A stretch of 64,000 bases of DNA from CAVQBC01 sp963848415 (lineage in GTDB: Bacteria > Actinomycetota > Thermoleophilia > Solirubrobacterales > Solirubrobacteraceae). The stretch's first letter is position 1. The number at the start of each line of letters is the position of its first letter. This document shows, piece after piece, positions 34,917-44,415 of the stretch. The stretch is taken from assembly GCA_963848415.1 (NCBI GenBank), contig CAWKDN010000001.1:2046001-2110000 (forward strand), given 5' to 3'. A program made the position numbers and the translations under genes. The notes beneath the pieces were generated by a model. It had not been told where the DNA came from and did not search any database. It worked only from the letters and a program-made list of their open reading frames with translations.

Positions 34917-36598
34917 TGACTCGGACGGTGCCGCTGCGCCGCCGCCGTCGCCGCCCCATGTTCACGTCCTCGGCCCCGAGGCGCGGCGTCCGCTGGGTCG
35001 AGCCGGGGCGCAGCCGCCGCCGGCGGGCGCTGCCGCTGGTCTGGATCGCCGTGGGCGTCGTCCTGCTCGCGGCGGCGGGCGCGGCGGGCTACTACCTGCT
35101 CAATCGCGAGAACCGCGCCGAGCGACGGCAGGAGGCGGTCACGCGCTTCACGGGCGCGTGGGCGCGCGGAGACCTGCGGGCGATGTACGCCGAGCTGAGC
35201 GCCTCCGCCAGGCGCGACTTCCCGTATGGCCGCTTCGCCCGCAGCTACCGCGAGGCCGACCGCGCCGCGACGATCGCTCGCGTCCGCCCGGGCGAGCCGG
35301 CGCCCGAGCGCGACGGGGCGATCCGCGTCCCGGTCGCGGTTCGCACCGAGCTGTTCGACACGCTGCGCGGCAGCGTGAGCCTGCCGGTCGTCGACGAGGG
35401 CGACGTCGCGCGCATCGGCTGGAAGCCGTCGATGCGGCTGCCTGGCCTGGAGCCCGGCGAGCGGGTGCGCCGGGTGGAGGTCGAGCGGCCGCCACGGGCG
35501 GCGATCCTCGCCGCCGACGGGCGCCGGCTGCGCGGCAGCACCGCGTCGCTGGCGATCGTCGGCACGCCGCCGGGCGGGGGGAAGAAGGGCAGCGGGCTGC
35601 AGGCGGCCTACGACGAGCGCCTCGGCGGCCGCGCCGGCGCGCGGCTGAGGTACGGCCGGCGGGTGATCGCGCGGACGCGCACCAAGCGCGGGCGCTCGCT
35701 GCAGACCACCTTGCGCCCGGGTCTGCAGCGAGCGGCGACCGCGGCCCTGGGCGACCGCCTGGGCGGCATCGCGGTCGTCAAGCCCGGCAACGGCGACGTG
35801 CTGGCGCTGGCCGGGCTCGCGGTCTCGGCGCCCCAGCCGCCCGGCTCGGTGTTCAAGATCATCACGCTCGCGGGCGCGTTGCAGGAGGGCGTCGCGCGGG
35901 CGACCAGCAGCTATCCGGTGCAGACCGCGGCCACGCTCTCGGGCGTCGCCCTGCGCAACGCCGGCGGCGGTGCGTGCGGCGGCTCGCTGGCCAACGCCAC
36001 CGCGAACTCGTGCAACTCCGTGTTCGCACCGCTCGGCGCGAAGCTCGGCGCGAAGCGGCTCGTAGAGTACGCCGAGCGCTTCGGATTCAACACCCGGCCG
36101 CGGCTCCCGCTGGCCAAGCCGAGCACGCTGGCGCGACCGTCGCAGATGAAGGACAGCCTCGCCGTCGGCGCCGCCGCGATCGGCCAGGACCGCGACCTGG
36201 CCACGCCGCTGGCGATGGCCTCGGCCACGGCGACGATCGCCAACCGCGGCGTCCGCGCCGAGCCGCGGCTCGTGCGCACCCAGCCGGCGAAGCGCAAGCG
36301 CGTGGTGCGGCGCACCGTGGCCTCGACCGTGCGATCGATGATGGTCGGCGTCGTGGCGGGCGGCACGGGTACCGCCGGCGCCGTGCCGGGGGTGCAGGTG
36401 GCCGGCAAGACCGGTACCGCGGAGCTCGTGCCGACCGCGGCCGGGGGCGGCAGCGCGGCCAGCACGAACGCGTGGTTCGTCGCCTTCGCCCCCGCCGGCG
36501 ATCCCGAGGTCGCGGTCGCGGTCATGCTCGTGGGCGGCGGTGCGGGCGGCGCGAACGCCGCCCCGATCGCCAGCCAGGTGCTGCGCGCCGCCCTCTGA
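34916..36598 (+). CDS. Penicillin-binding protein, transpeptidase with NTF2-like domain
   Basis: The 560-residue protein has an arginine-rich cytoplasmic tail, one membrane helix (LPLVWIAVGVVLLAAAGAAG, about residues 40-60), an NTF2/MecA_N-like region (VTRFTGAWARGDLRAMYAELS) and a transpeptidase domain. The active-site motifs are SVFK (about residue 310), SCN (about 364) and KTGT (about 497). It should cross-link peptidoglycan in the periplasm or outer wall zone. The usual large PBP-dimerisation domain is short here. ATG 34916 is used; ATG 34958 is also possible. Confidence 0.88.
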   Translation: MTRTVPLRRRRRRPMFTSSAPRRGVRWVEPGRSRRRRALPLVWIAVGVVLLAAAGAAGYYLLNRENRAERRQEAVTRFTGAWARGDLRAMYAELSASARRDFPYGRFARSYREADRAATIARVRPGEPAPERDGAIRVPVAVRTELFDTLRGSVSLPVVDEGDVARIGWKPSMRLPGLEPGERVRRVEVERPPRAAILAADGRRLRGSTASLAIVGTPPGGGKKGSGLQAAYDERLGGRAGARLRYGRRVIARTRTKRGRSLQTTLRPGLQRAATAALGDRLGGIAVVKPGNGDVLALAGLAVSAPQPPGSVFKIITLAGALQEGVARATSSYPVQTAATLSGVALRNAGGGACGGSLANATANSCNSVFAPLGAKLGAKRLVEYAERFGFNTRPRLPLAKPSTLARPSQMKDSLAVGAAAIGQDRDLATPLAMASATATIANRGVRAEPRLVRTQPAKRKRVVRRTVASTVRSMMVGVVAGGTGTAGAVPGVQVAGKTGTAELVPTAAGGGSAASTNAWFVAFAPAGDPEVAVAVMLVGGGAGGANAAPIASQVLRAAL

Positions 36599-36601
36599 TA
36601 C

Positions 36602-37006
36602 TCAGGCCTCTGCCGGGCCGATGTGGACCGTTCCGTCTGCAGCGACGCTCCAGCCGGTGTTCGTCGCGACCTCCCAGCGAAAGCCGGCCGGGTCGGCGAA
36701 GTAGGTGTGAAAGCCACCCCAGTCCGCCCGCTGGGGTGGCTTGAGGACGGTGCCGCCCGCGGTCGCCGCGCGCTCGGCGACCGCGTGCACCTCGTCCTCG
36801 GTGGCCACGACCTGGGCGAGCGACATGGCGGCCGGCCCGTCGCCCGAAGGCGCGCCGGCGTCAGCAGCGAGCGCCTGGGCGCCGAAGAGGGAGAGCAGCC
36901 GGCCGTGGCCGACCTGCAGGAAGACGATCTCCCCCTCGATCTCGTACGCGGGGCTCCAGCCGAGGCCGTCGACGTAGAACCGGCGGGCCGCGGCCAGGTC
37001 GGGCAC
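36602..37006 (-). CDS. VOC-superfamily protein
   Basis: The 134-residue protein reads VPDLAAARRFYVDGLGWSPAYE at the start and GGFHTYFADPAGFRWEVATN near the end, a standard single-module VOC layout resembling bleomycin-resistance-like proteins. GTG 37006 is the first usable start. The codons just upstream read IDQRIDIITLG, which looks like the true N-terminus of the family but lacks a start codon in frame, so a small shift or unusual start is possible. It lies 37 bp downstream of apbE on the same strand. Confidence 0.75.
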   Translation of the reverse strand: MPDLAAARRFYVDGLGWSPAYEIEGEIVFLQVGHGRLLSLFGAQALAADAGAPSGDGPAAMSLAQVVATEDEVHAVAERAATAGGTVLKPPQRADWGGFHTYFADPAGFRWEVATNTGWSVAADGTVHIGPAEA

Positions 37007-37043
37007 GCCGAGCGTGATGATGTCGATGCGCTGGTCGATGCCG

Positions 37044-37805
37044 TCATCGTCTCGTGCCGCTCGCGGGCTCGCTTGGACGAATCGGACGGCTCGCCCGCCG
37101 GAACGCCGGCGTGGTGACCACGCGATCGCCCTGCAGGATCGTCATCGCCCCATAGCCCGCCGGCAGGCGCGCCGTCCACGCCGGGCCGAGCACGAAGGCC
37201 GCGGTGGCGTAGGCGTCGGCGGTCCCCAGGTCGGGGCCGAGCACCGTCACCGCGACGACCTCGCCGCGGGCCGGCTCGCCCGTGCGCGGATCGAGGATGT
37301 GCTCGCCGCGCTCATAGCCGCCCGAGGTGGCGACCCCGCCGTCGGTCAGCTCGAGCGCGGCGGCGAGCGCGCCGCGCTCGACGGGATGTTGCACGCCCAC
37401 CCGCCAGCCGGCCGCTCCCGGCTCCGGGCGCCCGCGCACGCACACGTCGCCGCCGGCGTTGAGGCAGAAGTTGCGTGCGCCCCCCGCCCACAGCAGCGCG
37501 GCGGCGCGCTCGACCGCCCAGCCCTTGACCAGGCCCGAGGGGTCCAGGCGCCCGCCTGCCCACGCGTCGAAGCCGCCACCCGTCTCGATCCGCAGCGCCT
37601 CGCAGCGGTTGAGCACCTCGCGCACCAGCGGCGAGGCGTGGCGCACCTCGCGCAGCAGCGAGAGCTCTGAGTCCTCGCGCCACAGGCTGAAGACGGCGTC
37701 CACCTCACGCAGCCACGCGAACACCGGCGCGGCGTCGACGCCGGCGTCGCGCACGTCGGCGCTGACCGGCATGCCCATCACGTGCTCGACCGTGGTGGTG
37801 CCCAT
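37044..37805 (-). CDS. apbE: FAD:protein FMN transferase
   Basis: The 253-residue ApbE-family protein has HVMGMPVSADV at the start, GGGFDAWAGGRLDPSGLVKGWAVE in the flavin-binding core, NAGGDVCVRG, and GGVATSGGYERGEHILDPRTGEP with the C-terminal TADAYATAAFVLG metal site. ApbE proteins attach FMN through a phosphoester to a Thr/Ser of partner proteins. The substrate is almost certainly the FMN-binding protein encoded 4 bp upstream. No signal peptide is obvious, so export may use another route or the protein may act inside. Confidence 0.9.
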   Translation of the reverse strand: MGTTTVEHVMGMPVSADVRDAGVDAAPVFAWLREVDAVFSLWREDSELSLLREVRHASPLVREVLNRCEALRIETGGGFDAWAGGRLDPSGLVKGWAVERAAALLWAGGARNFCLNAGGDVCVRGRPEPGAAGWRVGVQHPVERGALAAALELTDGGVATSGGYERGEHILDPRTGEPARGEVVAVTVLGPDLGTADAYATAAFVLGPAWTARLPAGYGAMTILQGDRVVTTPAFRRASRPIRPSEPASGTRR

Positions 37806-37809
37806 CCCG

Positions 37810-38256
37810 TCAGCGCCGGGCGCGGTCGATCGCGGACTGCAGCGACTCCAGGTAGCTCTCGCTGGTCGAGGTCGCGCCGCTGACCGTGTCGACCCCGCGC
37901 GCGCTGCCGGCGCGCAGCGCCTCCTCGCGCAGGATCGGCTCGGCGCGCGCGTTGAGCGCCTGCGTGTGGGCGTCGTTGCCGCTCAGCGCGAGCGTCTCGA
38001 TCCCCGTCAGCCGCCCGCCGGTCATGGTCACGCGGACCTGGATGACCGAGAACGGCGTGGTCAGCGCGACGCCGTCGGCCGACCGCACGCGGCCGCGGGG
38101 TCGTCGCCGCACGGTCGACTTGCCCGTCGGCTCGGCGATCACCGCCGGCCGCGGTGGCGGTGGCCCGGCCGCGAGCGGCCCGGGCGGCTCGGTGTCGTAG
38201 CCGGCCAGCAGCACCACCGCCACCACCGTCACGATCAGGGCGACGGCGACCTTCAC
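37810..38256 (-). CDS. FMN-binding domain protein, extracytoplasmic
   Basis: The 148-residue protein has one N-terminal membrane helix (VAVALIVTVVAVVLLAG), a proline-rich linker and an FMN_bind domain with FSVIQVRVTMTGGRLTG and the flavinylation motif DTVSGATSTSESY. The Thr/Ser in SGAT is the expected covalent FMN site. It should carry electrons outside the membrane from the reductase encoded just upstream. GTG 38256 overlaps the reductase stop (GTGA); apbE follows after 4 bp. Confidence 0.9.
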   Translation of the reverse strand: MKVAVALIVTVVAVVLLAGYDTEPPGPLAAGPPPPRPAVIAEPTGKSTVRRRPRGRVRSADGVALTTPFSVIQVRVTMTGGRLTGIETLALSGNDAHTQALNARAEPILREEALRAGSARGVDTVSGATSTSESYLESLQSAIDRARR

Positions 38257-39681
38257 AGTGCGAAGCGCTCGACGATCACGCGCCGGCGCGGCACGCCCGC
38301 CCGTCGCAGGTTGGCGCAGATCGCCGCGATCATGCCGGGCGGGCCGCACAGGTAGACGTCGCGGTCGGCGATGTCGGGCACGAGCCAGGCGAGGTGCTCG
38401 GCCGAGAGCGGGTCGCCCGTGCCCGGCTGCCGCCGGTCGCCGACGACGTAGTGCAGGTCGGCGCCGCGCTGCGCCGCCAGCTCGTCGAGCTCGGTCCGGA
38501 AGAGGACGTCGTCGGCGTGCGCCACGCGGTAGAGCACCGTGATGTCGCCCGGGCCGCCCGGCATGTCCTCCAGCAGCGCCCGGACCGGCGTGATGCCCAG
38601 CCCGCCGGCGATCAGGACCACGCGCGGCTGCCGGCGGGCCGCGCTGGTGAAGGCGCCGTAGGGGCCCTCGGCGAGGATGCGGGTCCCGGGCCGTACGGAG
38701 CGCAGCCACGCCGTGTAGTCCCCGAGCTCCTTGACGGTGATCCGCAGCCGCCGGCCGTCGGGCGCGGCCGAGAGCGAGAACGGGATGCGCCTCCCACCAG
38801 CGGTCGCGGGTGAGGAAGCGCCAGCAGAAGAACTGCCCGGGCCGGGCGCGCAGCCGCTCCAGGCCGACGCCGCCGATGTCCAGCGAGACCACCCCCGGCC
38901 CCTCGGCGACGACCCGCTCGACCCGCAGCCGGTGGCGGGCGCCGCGGACCAGCGGCTGCCCGATCCGGAACACCAGCACGGCCCCGAGCGTCGCGACGTA
39001 GAGCCCGATCCAGTAGCCGCGCGCGAGCGGGTCGCCGACGAAGTCGCGCCCCGTCGCGATCTGGTGGGAGAAGGCCAGCGCGATGGCCAGGTAGGCGTAG
39101 AGGTGCACGAAGTACCACGTCTCGTAGCGCAGCCGCCGCCGCACGACGATCACCGAGCTGATCGACACGCCGACCAGCAGGACGAGCCCCGCGACGGCGG
39201 TGATGACGCCCGGGTAGGCGCCGATCATGCGCCCCAGCTCGTCGAGGATCCCGAGCCGGTCGGCCAGCGCGTACCCCGTGGTGATCATCGCGGCGTGCGC
39301 GAGCAGCAACGTCAGGCACGCCGCGCCGCACCAGCGGTGCCAGCGGGTCAGGCGGTCGAGCCCCACCAGCCGGTCGAGCACCGGCAGGCGGGCGACGAGC
39401 AGGACCTGCACGAGCGCGAGCGCCGCGCCCACCAGTCCGCTCAGGCGGCCCAGACTGGTGAGCGCGCTCGCCGTGTCCGAGAGCTCGGCCACCCCGCCCG
39501 CGCGCCACCACAGCCCGACGATGACCGCCGCGTTGGCGCCCGCCAGCAGCCCCAGCGCCCACACGGCAGGGGCGTGCCGGGGCCGGGGCACGGGTGCGAC
39601 GGGGATGGCAGGGGCGGACAGCAGGGCGGGCTCGGACGACGCCACCCAGGGCACTCTGATGGTCGAGCGTTGGTTCGGCAA
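38253..39681 (-). CDS. Ferric-reductase-like membrane flavocytochrome (apparent frameshift)
   Basis: The corrected protein has about 475 residues. Six membrane helices carry heme-ligand histidines (LTRWHRWCGAACL, LLLAHAAMITTG and YFVHLYAYLAIALAFSHQI). An FAD-binding domain (RARPGQFFCWRF with HPFSLSAAPDGRR) and an NAD-binding domain (VVLIAGGLGITPVRALLED and DVYLCGPPGM) follow. The two halves join by removing one C in the CCC run near 38788. It should pass electrons from NAD(P)H through heme across the membrane. TTG 39681 is the tool-independent first start; GTG 39654 or 39645 are also possible. Confidence 0.85.
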
Positions 39682-39758
39682 TGTGTGAGCGGGCGTTCGC
39701 GCGCCGTCACCCCGATCGGACGATGCGCCATGCGGGCGATCCGTGGAGGCTCACGCGG

Positions 39759-41156
39759 GTGACCCCGCGACACGCCACCCCGGCCGAGCGCGCCGAGCAC
39801 GGCAAGCGAGCGCGTGCGGACGTCCCGCGGTCCGCCCACGCCGAGCTCGCGCCGGCGGCGGGCCGCCGCGACCCCGTCGGGGTGCTCGAGGACCAGGCGC
39901 CCTCGCGGGTGCCAGAGCTCGTGCCGGTCCGCTACGGCCGCATGCTCGTCTCGCCCTTCACCTTCTTCCGCGGCGGGGCGGCCATCATGGCGGCCGATCT
40001 CGCCCAGGGACCGCGCACCGGCCTGCACGCCCAGCTCTGCGGCGACGCCCACCTGGCGAACTTCGGCGCCTTCGCCGCGCCGGACCGGCGCCTCGTCTTC
40101 AGCGTCAACGACTTCGACGAGACGCTGCCCGGCCCGTTCGAGTGGGACGTCAAGCGCCTGGTGGCGAGCTTCGCCGTCGCCGGGCGCGACCGCGGCTTCG
40201 ACGCCAAGCAGCGGACGGAGGTCGCGCTCGTGGCCACGCGCGCCTACCGGGAGGCGATGCGGGAGTTCGCCGCGATGCGCACGCTGGAGATCTGGAACGC
40301 CCGCCTCGACGTCGACGCGATCTACGCCCGCTTCGGCGCGCAGCTGACCGCCAAGCAGGCCCGGCGCTTCGAGGCCAACGTGGCAAAGGCGCGCAGCAAG
40401 GACAGCCTCAAGGCGCTGGGCAAGCTCACGCGGATCGTCGACGGCGAGCCGCAGATCGTCAGCGACCCGCCGGTCGTCGTCCCGATCGAGGAGCTCGTGC
40501 CCGCCGGCCGGCACGAGCAGATCGGCGACACGGTCCGCGGCATCGTGTCCACCTACCGGCGCACCCTCGCGGAGGATCGCCGCGCGCTGCTCGGGCGCTT
40601 CCGCTACGTCCACGCTGCGCGCAAGGTCGTCGGCGTGGGCAGCGTCGGCACGCGGGCCTGGATCCTGCTGCTCGTCGGGCGCGACACCGACGATCCCATC
40701 TTCCTGCAGCTCAAGGAGGCCCAGCCCTCCGTGCTCGAGCCCCATCTCGGCAAGAGCGCCGTCGGCAACCACGGACGGCGTGTCGTCGTCGGGCAGCGCC
40801 TGATGCAGGCCGCGAGCGACATCCTGCTCGGCTGGATCCGGACCGAGGGTCTCGACGGCGAGCAGCGCGACTTCTACGTGCGCCAGCTGTGGGACGCGAA
40901 GGGCTCGGCGATCATCGAGGCGATGTCGCCGCCGGTCATGCGCATCTACGCCCAGCTGTGCGGCTGGACGCTCGCGCGTGCCCACGCCCGCTCGGGCGAC
41001 GCCATCGCGATCGCGAGCTACCTCGGGCAGGGCGGGAGCTTCGACCGGGCCATGGCGGCGTACGCGGAGGACTACGCCGACCAGAACGAGCGCGACTACG
41101 CCGCGCTGCGCGAGGCGGTCGGGGCGGGAAGGGTCGTGGCCGAGGCCGGCGTCTGA
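39759..41156 (+). CDS. DUF2252 protein
   Basis: The 465-residue protein begins with VTPRHATPAERAEHGKRAR and carries the family blocks YGRMLVSPFTFFRGGA, LCGDAHLANFGAFAAPDRRL, VFSVNDFDETLPGPFEWDVKRL and, later, LQLKEAQPSVLEPH. The GDAHLANFG and NDFDE elements resemble the catalytic loop and metal motif of kinase-fold phosphotransferases, but the reaction is unknown. GTG 39759 has GGAGG 9 nt upstream; an ATG at 39723 lacks one. Confidence 0.88.
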   Translation: MTPRHATPAERAEHGKRARADVPRSAHAELAPAAGRRDPVGVLEDQAPSRVPELVPVRYGRMLVSPFTFFRGGAAIMAADLAQGPRTGLHAQLCGDAHLANFGAFAAPDRRLVFSVNDFDETLPGPFEWDVKRLVASFAVAGRDRGFDAKQRTEVALVATRAYREAMREFAAMRTLEIWNARLDVDAIYARFGAQLTAKQARRFEANVAKARSKDSLKALGKLTRIVDGEPQIVSDPPVVVPIEELVPAGRHEQIGDTVRGIVSTYRRTLAEDRRALLGRFRYVHAARKVVGVGSVGTRAWILLLVGRDTDDPIFLQLKEAQPSVLEPHLGKSAVGNHGRRVVVGQRLMQAASDILLGWIRTEGLDGEQRDFYVRQLWDAKGSAIIEAMSPPVMRIYAQLCGWTLARAHARSGDAIAIASYLGQGGSFDRAMAAYAEDYADQNERDYAALREAVGAGRVVAEAGV

Positions 41157-41297
41157 CGGCCGCGCTGAGCCCGTCGTGGGTCTGGCCGGCCCTTAGGGCG
41201 GCGCGACGGGTGCCTGCCTCCGGACCGGCGCGGGTGCGGGCCTCCCCGGATCGGCGTGCGGACGCCCTTGTCCGCGGTGCTCGCCACCGCGAAGGTC

Positions 41298-43460
41298 ATG
41301 GGCATGACCGCGCCGGCGCTCAGGGAGGTCGAGGTTGCGAGCCCGACGCCACGTGGCCGGCGGACGCCGCTGCGCATCCTGCCGGCGGCCGGCGCCCGTC
41401 CGTCCGTCGTGCCCGCGCCCGTCCACCGTCCGCGGCTCGTTGACGTGATCGGGGCTCCCGGCGCGCCGTCGGTCACAGTCCTCGTCGCGCCCGCCGGCTG
41501 CGGCAAGACGGCGCTCCTGCACGACTGGGCCCACCACGACGAGCGCCGGTTCGCCTGGGTGGCGCTCGGCCGCGAGCACGACGAGGAGGGACGCCTCGCG
41601 GCAGCGGTGGCCGGCGCGCTGGGGCAGGGCGCGCACGCCCCCGGCGTGCTCGTGCTCGACGACGTGCACGTGCTCGAGCGCCCTGCGGCACTCGACGCCC
41701 TGCGCTCGCTGGCGCGGGAGCTCGCACCCGGCACGCGCCTGGTGCTCGCCTCGCGGACCGAGCCGCCGCTGCCGGTCGCCAGGATGCGGCTCGAGCGACG
41801 CGTGCTCGAGCTGGGTCCCCGCGAGCTGGCCATGACCCGCCCGGAGGCGGCTGCGCTCCTGGAGGCCGCCGGCCACGAGCTCGCGCCCGGCGACCTCGAC
41901 GCGCTGCTGGACCGCACCGAGGGCTGGCCGGCCGGCCTGGCGCTGGCGGCGCTGGCGCTGGCGGAGTCCGGCGGGCTCGCCGGCGCCCGGTGGTTCGGCG
42001 GTTCGGACCGCCGCGTCGTGGAGTACGTGCGCGACGAGATGCTCGCGCCGCTCCCGGCCGCCGCGCTGGAGCTCCTGCTGCGCACCTCGGTCGCCGACAC
42101 GCTGACCGCTCCCTTGTGCGACGCGCTGCTGCAGCGCACCGGCTCCGAGGCCACGCTCGAGGCGCTGGCCCGCGCCGGGCACGTGATCGCGCTGGACCGG
42201 ACGCAGGAGCGCTACCGCCACCACCGGCTGCAGGCCGGGGCGCTGCGGGCGGAGCTGCGCCGCCGCGACCCCGGGCTGGTGGGAGCGCTACACCGGCGGG
42301 CGAGTGACTTCTACCGCCGCGCGGGCGACGTGGACGCCGCCATCGACCACGCGCTGCTGGCCGATGACCTCGGCGCGGCCGGCGCGCTGGTGTGGGCGAG
42401 CGTCGGTCCGGCGATCGGCGCCGGCCGCAGCGCCGCCGTCGAGCGCTGGCTCGGGCGTTTCACCGAGGAGCAGCTCGCCGCGGAGCCGAGGCTGGCGCTC
42501 GCAGCGGCCGGCTGCGAGCTCGCCCGCGGGCAGGGTCACCTCGCCGAGCACCGGCTCGCCCAGGCCTCCCCGCGCGCCGGCGCCCCGCCGTCGGTCCAGG
42601 CGGGCGTGGCGATCATGCGGGCCGCGCTCGGCGACGACTCCCTCGCCGGCATGGAGGAGCGGGTCGCGGGCGCCTGCGACCGCCGGCCCGGCACCGGCCC
42701 GTGGCAGGGCCTGGCCGGCCTGGTGGGCGGGACGGGGCGCCTGCTCGCGGGCGACCGCGACGGGGCCGCCGTGCAGCTGCACCGTGGCGCGCGCCACGCG
42801 GCCGTCACCGCCCCACACCTGCACGCGCTGTGCCTCGCACAGCTCGGCGTACTCGCCTTCGACGAGGGCGATCGCGAGGAGGCCGCCGAGCTCGTCACCC
42901 GGGCGCGCGCCCAGGTGCACCGCCACGCGCTCGCCGGCTATGCGACGACCGCGTTGGTCTTCGCCGCCTCGGCCGTCGTGCACGCGCACCGCGGGCGGAT
43001 CGAGATCGCCGAGCACGACCTGCGCGAAGCCGTTGCGCTGCAGGCCGAGCTGACGCACTTCCCGCCGTCCTACGAGGCCCAGGTGGCGCTCCTGCTGGCC
43101 CGCGCCGCCCTGCGGCTCGGCGACCTGCCGCACGCCCGCCGCCAGCTCGCGACGTCGGCGCGGCTGCTGCGGCGCGTGCCCGACGCCACGGTGCTGCACG
43201 GGTGGGCGACGGCCGCCCGGGTCCAGCTCGACGCCTGCACGGCGCCCGACGGCACGCCGCCCGCCGCCATGACCGTCGCCGAGCTGCGCGTGCTCGCCTT
43301 CCTGCCCACGCACTTGTCCTTCCGGGAGATCGCCGACCGCATCCACGTGTCGGCCAACACGATCAAGACGCAGGCCAACGCCGTCTACCGCAAGCTCGGG
43401 GTGACGTGCCGCTCGCAGGCGGTCGACCGCGCACGGTGCTGCGGGCTGCTCGACGCCTGA
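41298..43460 (+). CDS. Large LuxR-type transcription regulator (MalT/LAL-like)
   Basis: The protein has about 720 residues. An N-terminal NTPase has VLVAPAGCGKTALLHDW (Walker A, about residue 65) and GVLVLDDVHVLE (Walker B), then ELGPRELAMTRPEAAALL. A helical repeat region follows, and a C-terminal LuxR helix-turn-helix reads AELRVLAFLPTHLSFREIAD with ANTIKTQANAVYRKLGV. Such proteins sense a ligand through the central domain and activate transcription when ATP is bound. The target is unknown; the adjacent stress-type genes are candidates. ATG 41298 and 41304 are both possible starts. Confidence 0.88.
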   Translation: MGMTAPALREVEVASPTPRGRRTPLRILPAAGARPSVVPAPVHRPRLVDVIGAPGAPSVTVLVAPAGCGKTALLHDWAHHDERRFAWVALGREHDEEGRLAAAVAGALGQGAHAPGVLVLDDVHVLERPAALDALRSLARELAPGTRLVLASRTEPPLPVARMRLERRVLELGPRELAMTRPEAAALLEAAGHELAPGDLDALLDRTEGWPAGLALAALALAESGGLAGARWFGGSDRRVVEYVRDEMLAPLPAAALELLLRTSVADTLTAPLCDALLQRTGSEATLEALARAGHVIALDRTQERYRHHRLQAGALRAELRRRDPGLVGALHRRASDFYRRAGDVDAAIDHALLADDLGAAGALVWASVGPAIGAGRSAAVERWLGRFTEEQLAAEPRLALAAAGCELARGQGHLAEHRLAQASPRAGAPPSVQAGVAIMRAALGDDSLAGMEERVAGACDRRPGTGPWQGLAGLVGGTGRLLAGDRDGAAVQLHRGARHAAVTAPHLHALCLAQLGVLAFDEGDREEAAELVTRARAQVHRHALAGYATTALVFAASAVVHAHRGRIEIAEHDLREAVALQAELTHFPPSYEAQVALLLARAALRLGDLPHARRQLATSARLLRRVPDATVLHGWATAARVQLDACTAPDGTPPAAMTVAELRVLAFLPTHLSFREIADRIHVSANTIKTQANAVYRKLGVTCRSQAVDRARCCGLLDA

Positions 43461-43473
43461 GCGCCGGCTGGGC

Positions 43474-44415
43474 TCAGTAGCCCGTCCCCGTCTTCACGCG
43501 CCGGCGGTCGAGCTCGTGCAGGCCGCCCTTGCGGTCGAGCGTCCGGCAGGCCTCGGCGAGGTCGCCGGCCAGCGTGCTCGCCAGCGTGTGCCCGAGCGTG
43601 AGCTTGACGAGCGCGCGCATGATCGTGACGTGATCCGCGTTCGGGGGCAACGTGTAGGCCGGCACCATCCACCCGCGCTCGGCGGCGAGCTGGGAGGCGA
43701 CGTCGAACTCGTCGTAGCCGCGCTGCTCGGCGAGTTGGAAGGCAACGAGCGGCAGCTGCTCGGCGTCGGGCTCGCCGACGAGCCGGAACGCGTCGATCGC
43801 GGCGATCTGCTCGGCCAGCGCGCGGGTGTTGGCCTGCATGGTCTGCATGATGTAGCGGTAGCCGTCGTGGCCGAAGCGAACGAAGTTGTAGTACTAGAAG
43901 ACGAGGTCCTCGGCCAGGTCGCTCGTCTCGCGGAAGATCAGCCAGCCGATGCCGGGGTAGACGAGGCCGAATTTGTGCCCGGAGACGTTGATCGAGCGCA
44001 CCTGCTCCAGCCGGAAGTCCCACGCCGAGTCGGGATACAGGAACGGCCACACGAAGCCGCCGCTCGCGGCGTCCACGTGCAGCGGGACGTCGAGCCCGCG
44101 CTCGTCGCGCAGCCGGACCAGCAGGTCGTTGATCCCGGCGAAGTCGTCCGCGTGGCCGGTGAACGTCGTGCCCAGCACGGCGGCGACGCCGATCGTGTTC
44201 TCGTCGACGTGCGGCTCGACGTCCTCGGGCCCGATCGTGTACCTGTCGGGCTGCAGCGGGATGATCCGGGGCTCGACGTCGAAGTAGCGGCAGAACTTCT
44301 CCCACACCACGTGGACGTCGCCACCGAAGACCAGGTTCGGCCGGTCGGTGGCCTTGCCGGCCGCCTCCCGCCGGGCGGTCGGGCCGGGGGTGGGCGAGGG
44401 CGACGACACGGTCAT
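43474..44415 (-). pseudogene. Glutamate decarboxylase remnant, multiply deleted
   Basis: The frame contains RPNLVFGGDVHVVWEKFCRYF, DAASGGFVWPF and INVSGHKFGLVYPGIGW with the PLP lysine, so the family is clear. Three defects are present. The first 130 or so residues are absent and replaced by a short MTVSSPSPTPGPT leader. About 26 residues that normally follow DLVF (the glycine-rich NYLGG...FSRP block) are missing. A TAG at 43894-43896 stands at that junction, after which YYNFVRFGHDGYRY continues in the same frame. The enzyme cannot be functional. Intact homologues convert glutamate to GABA in acid stress. Confidence 0.8.

Noticed and set aside
43894..43896. TAG in the glutamate decarboxylase frame as a recoded sense codon
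   Set aside because: A conserved 26-residue block is missing at the same place and the N-terminus is gone, so this is decay rather than recoding.
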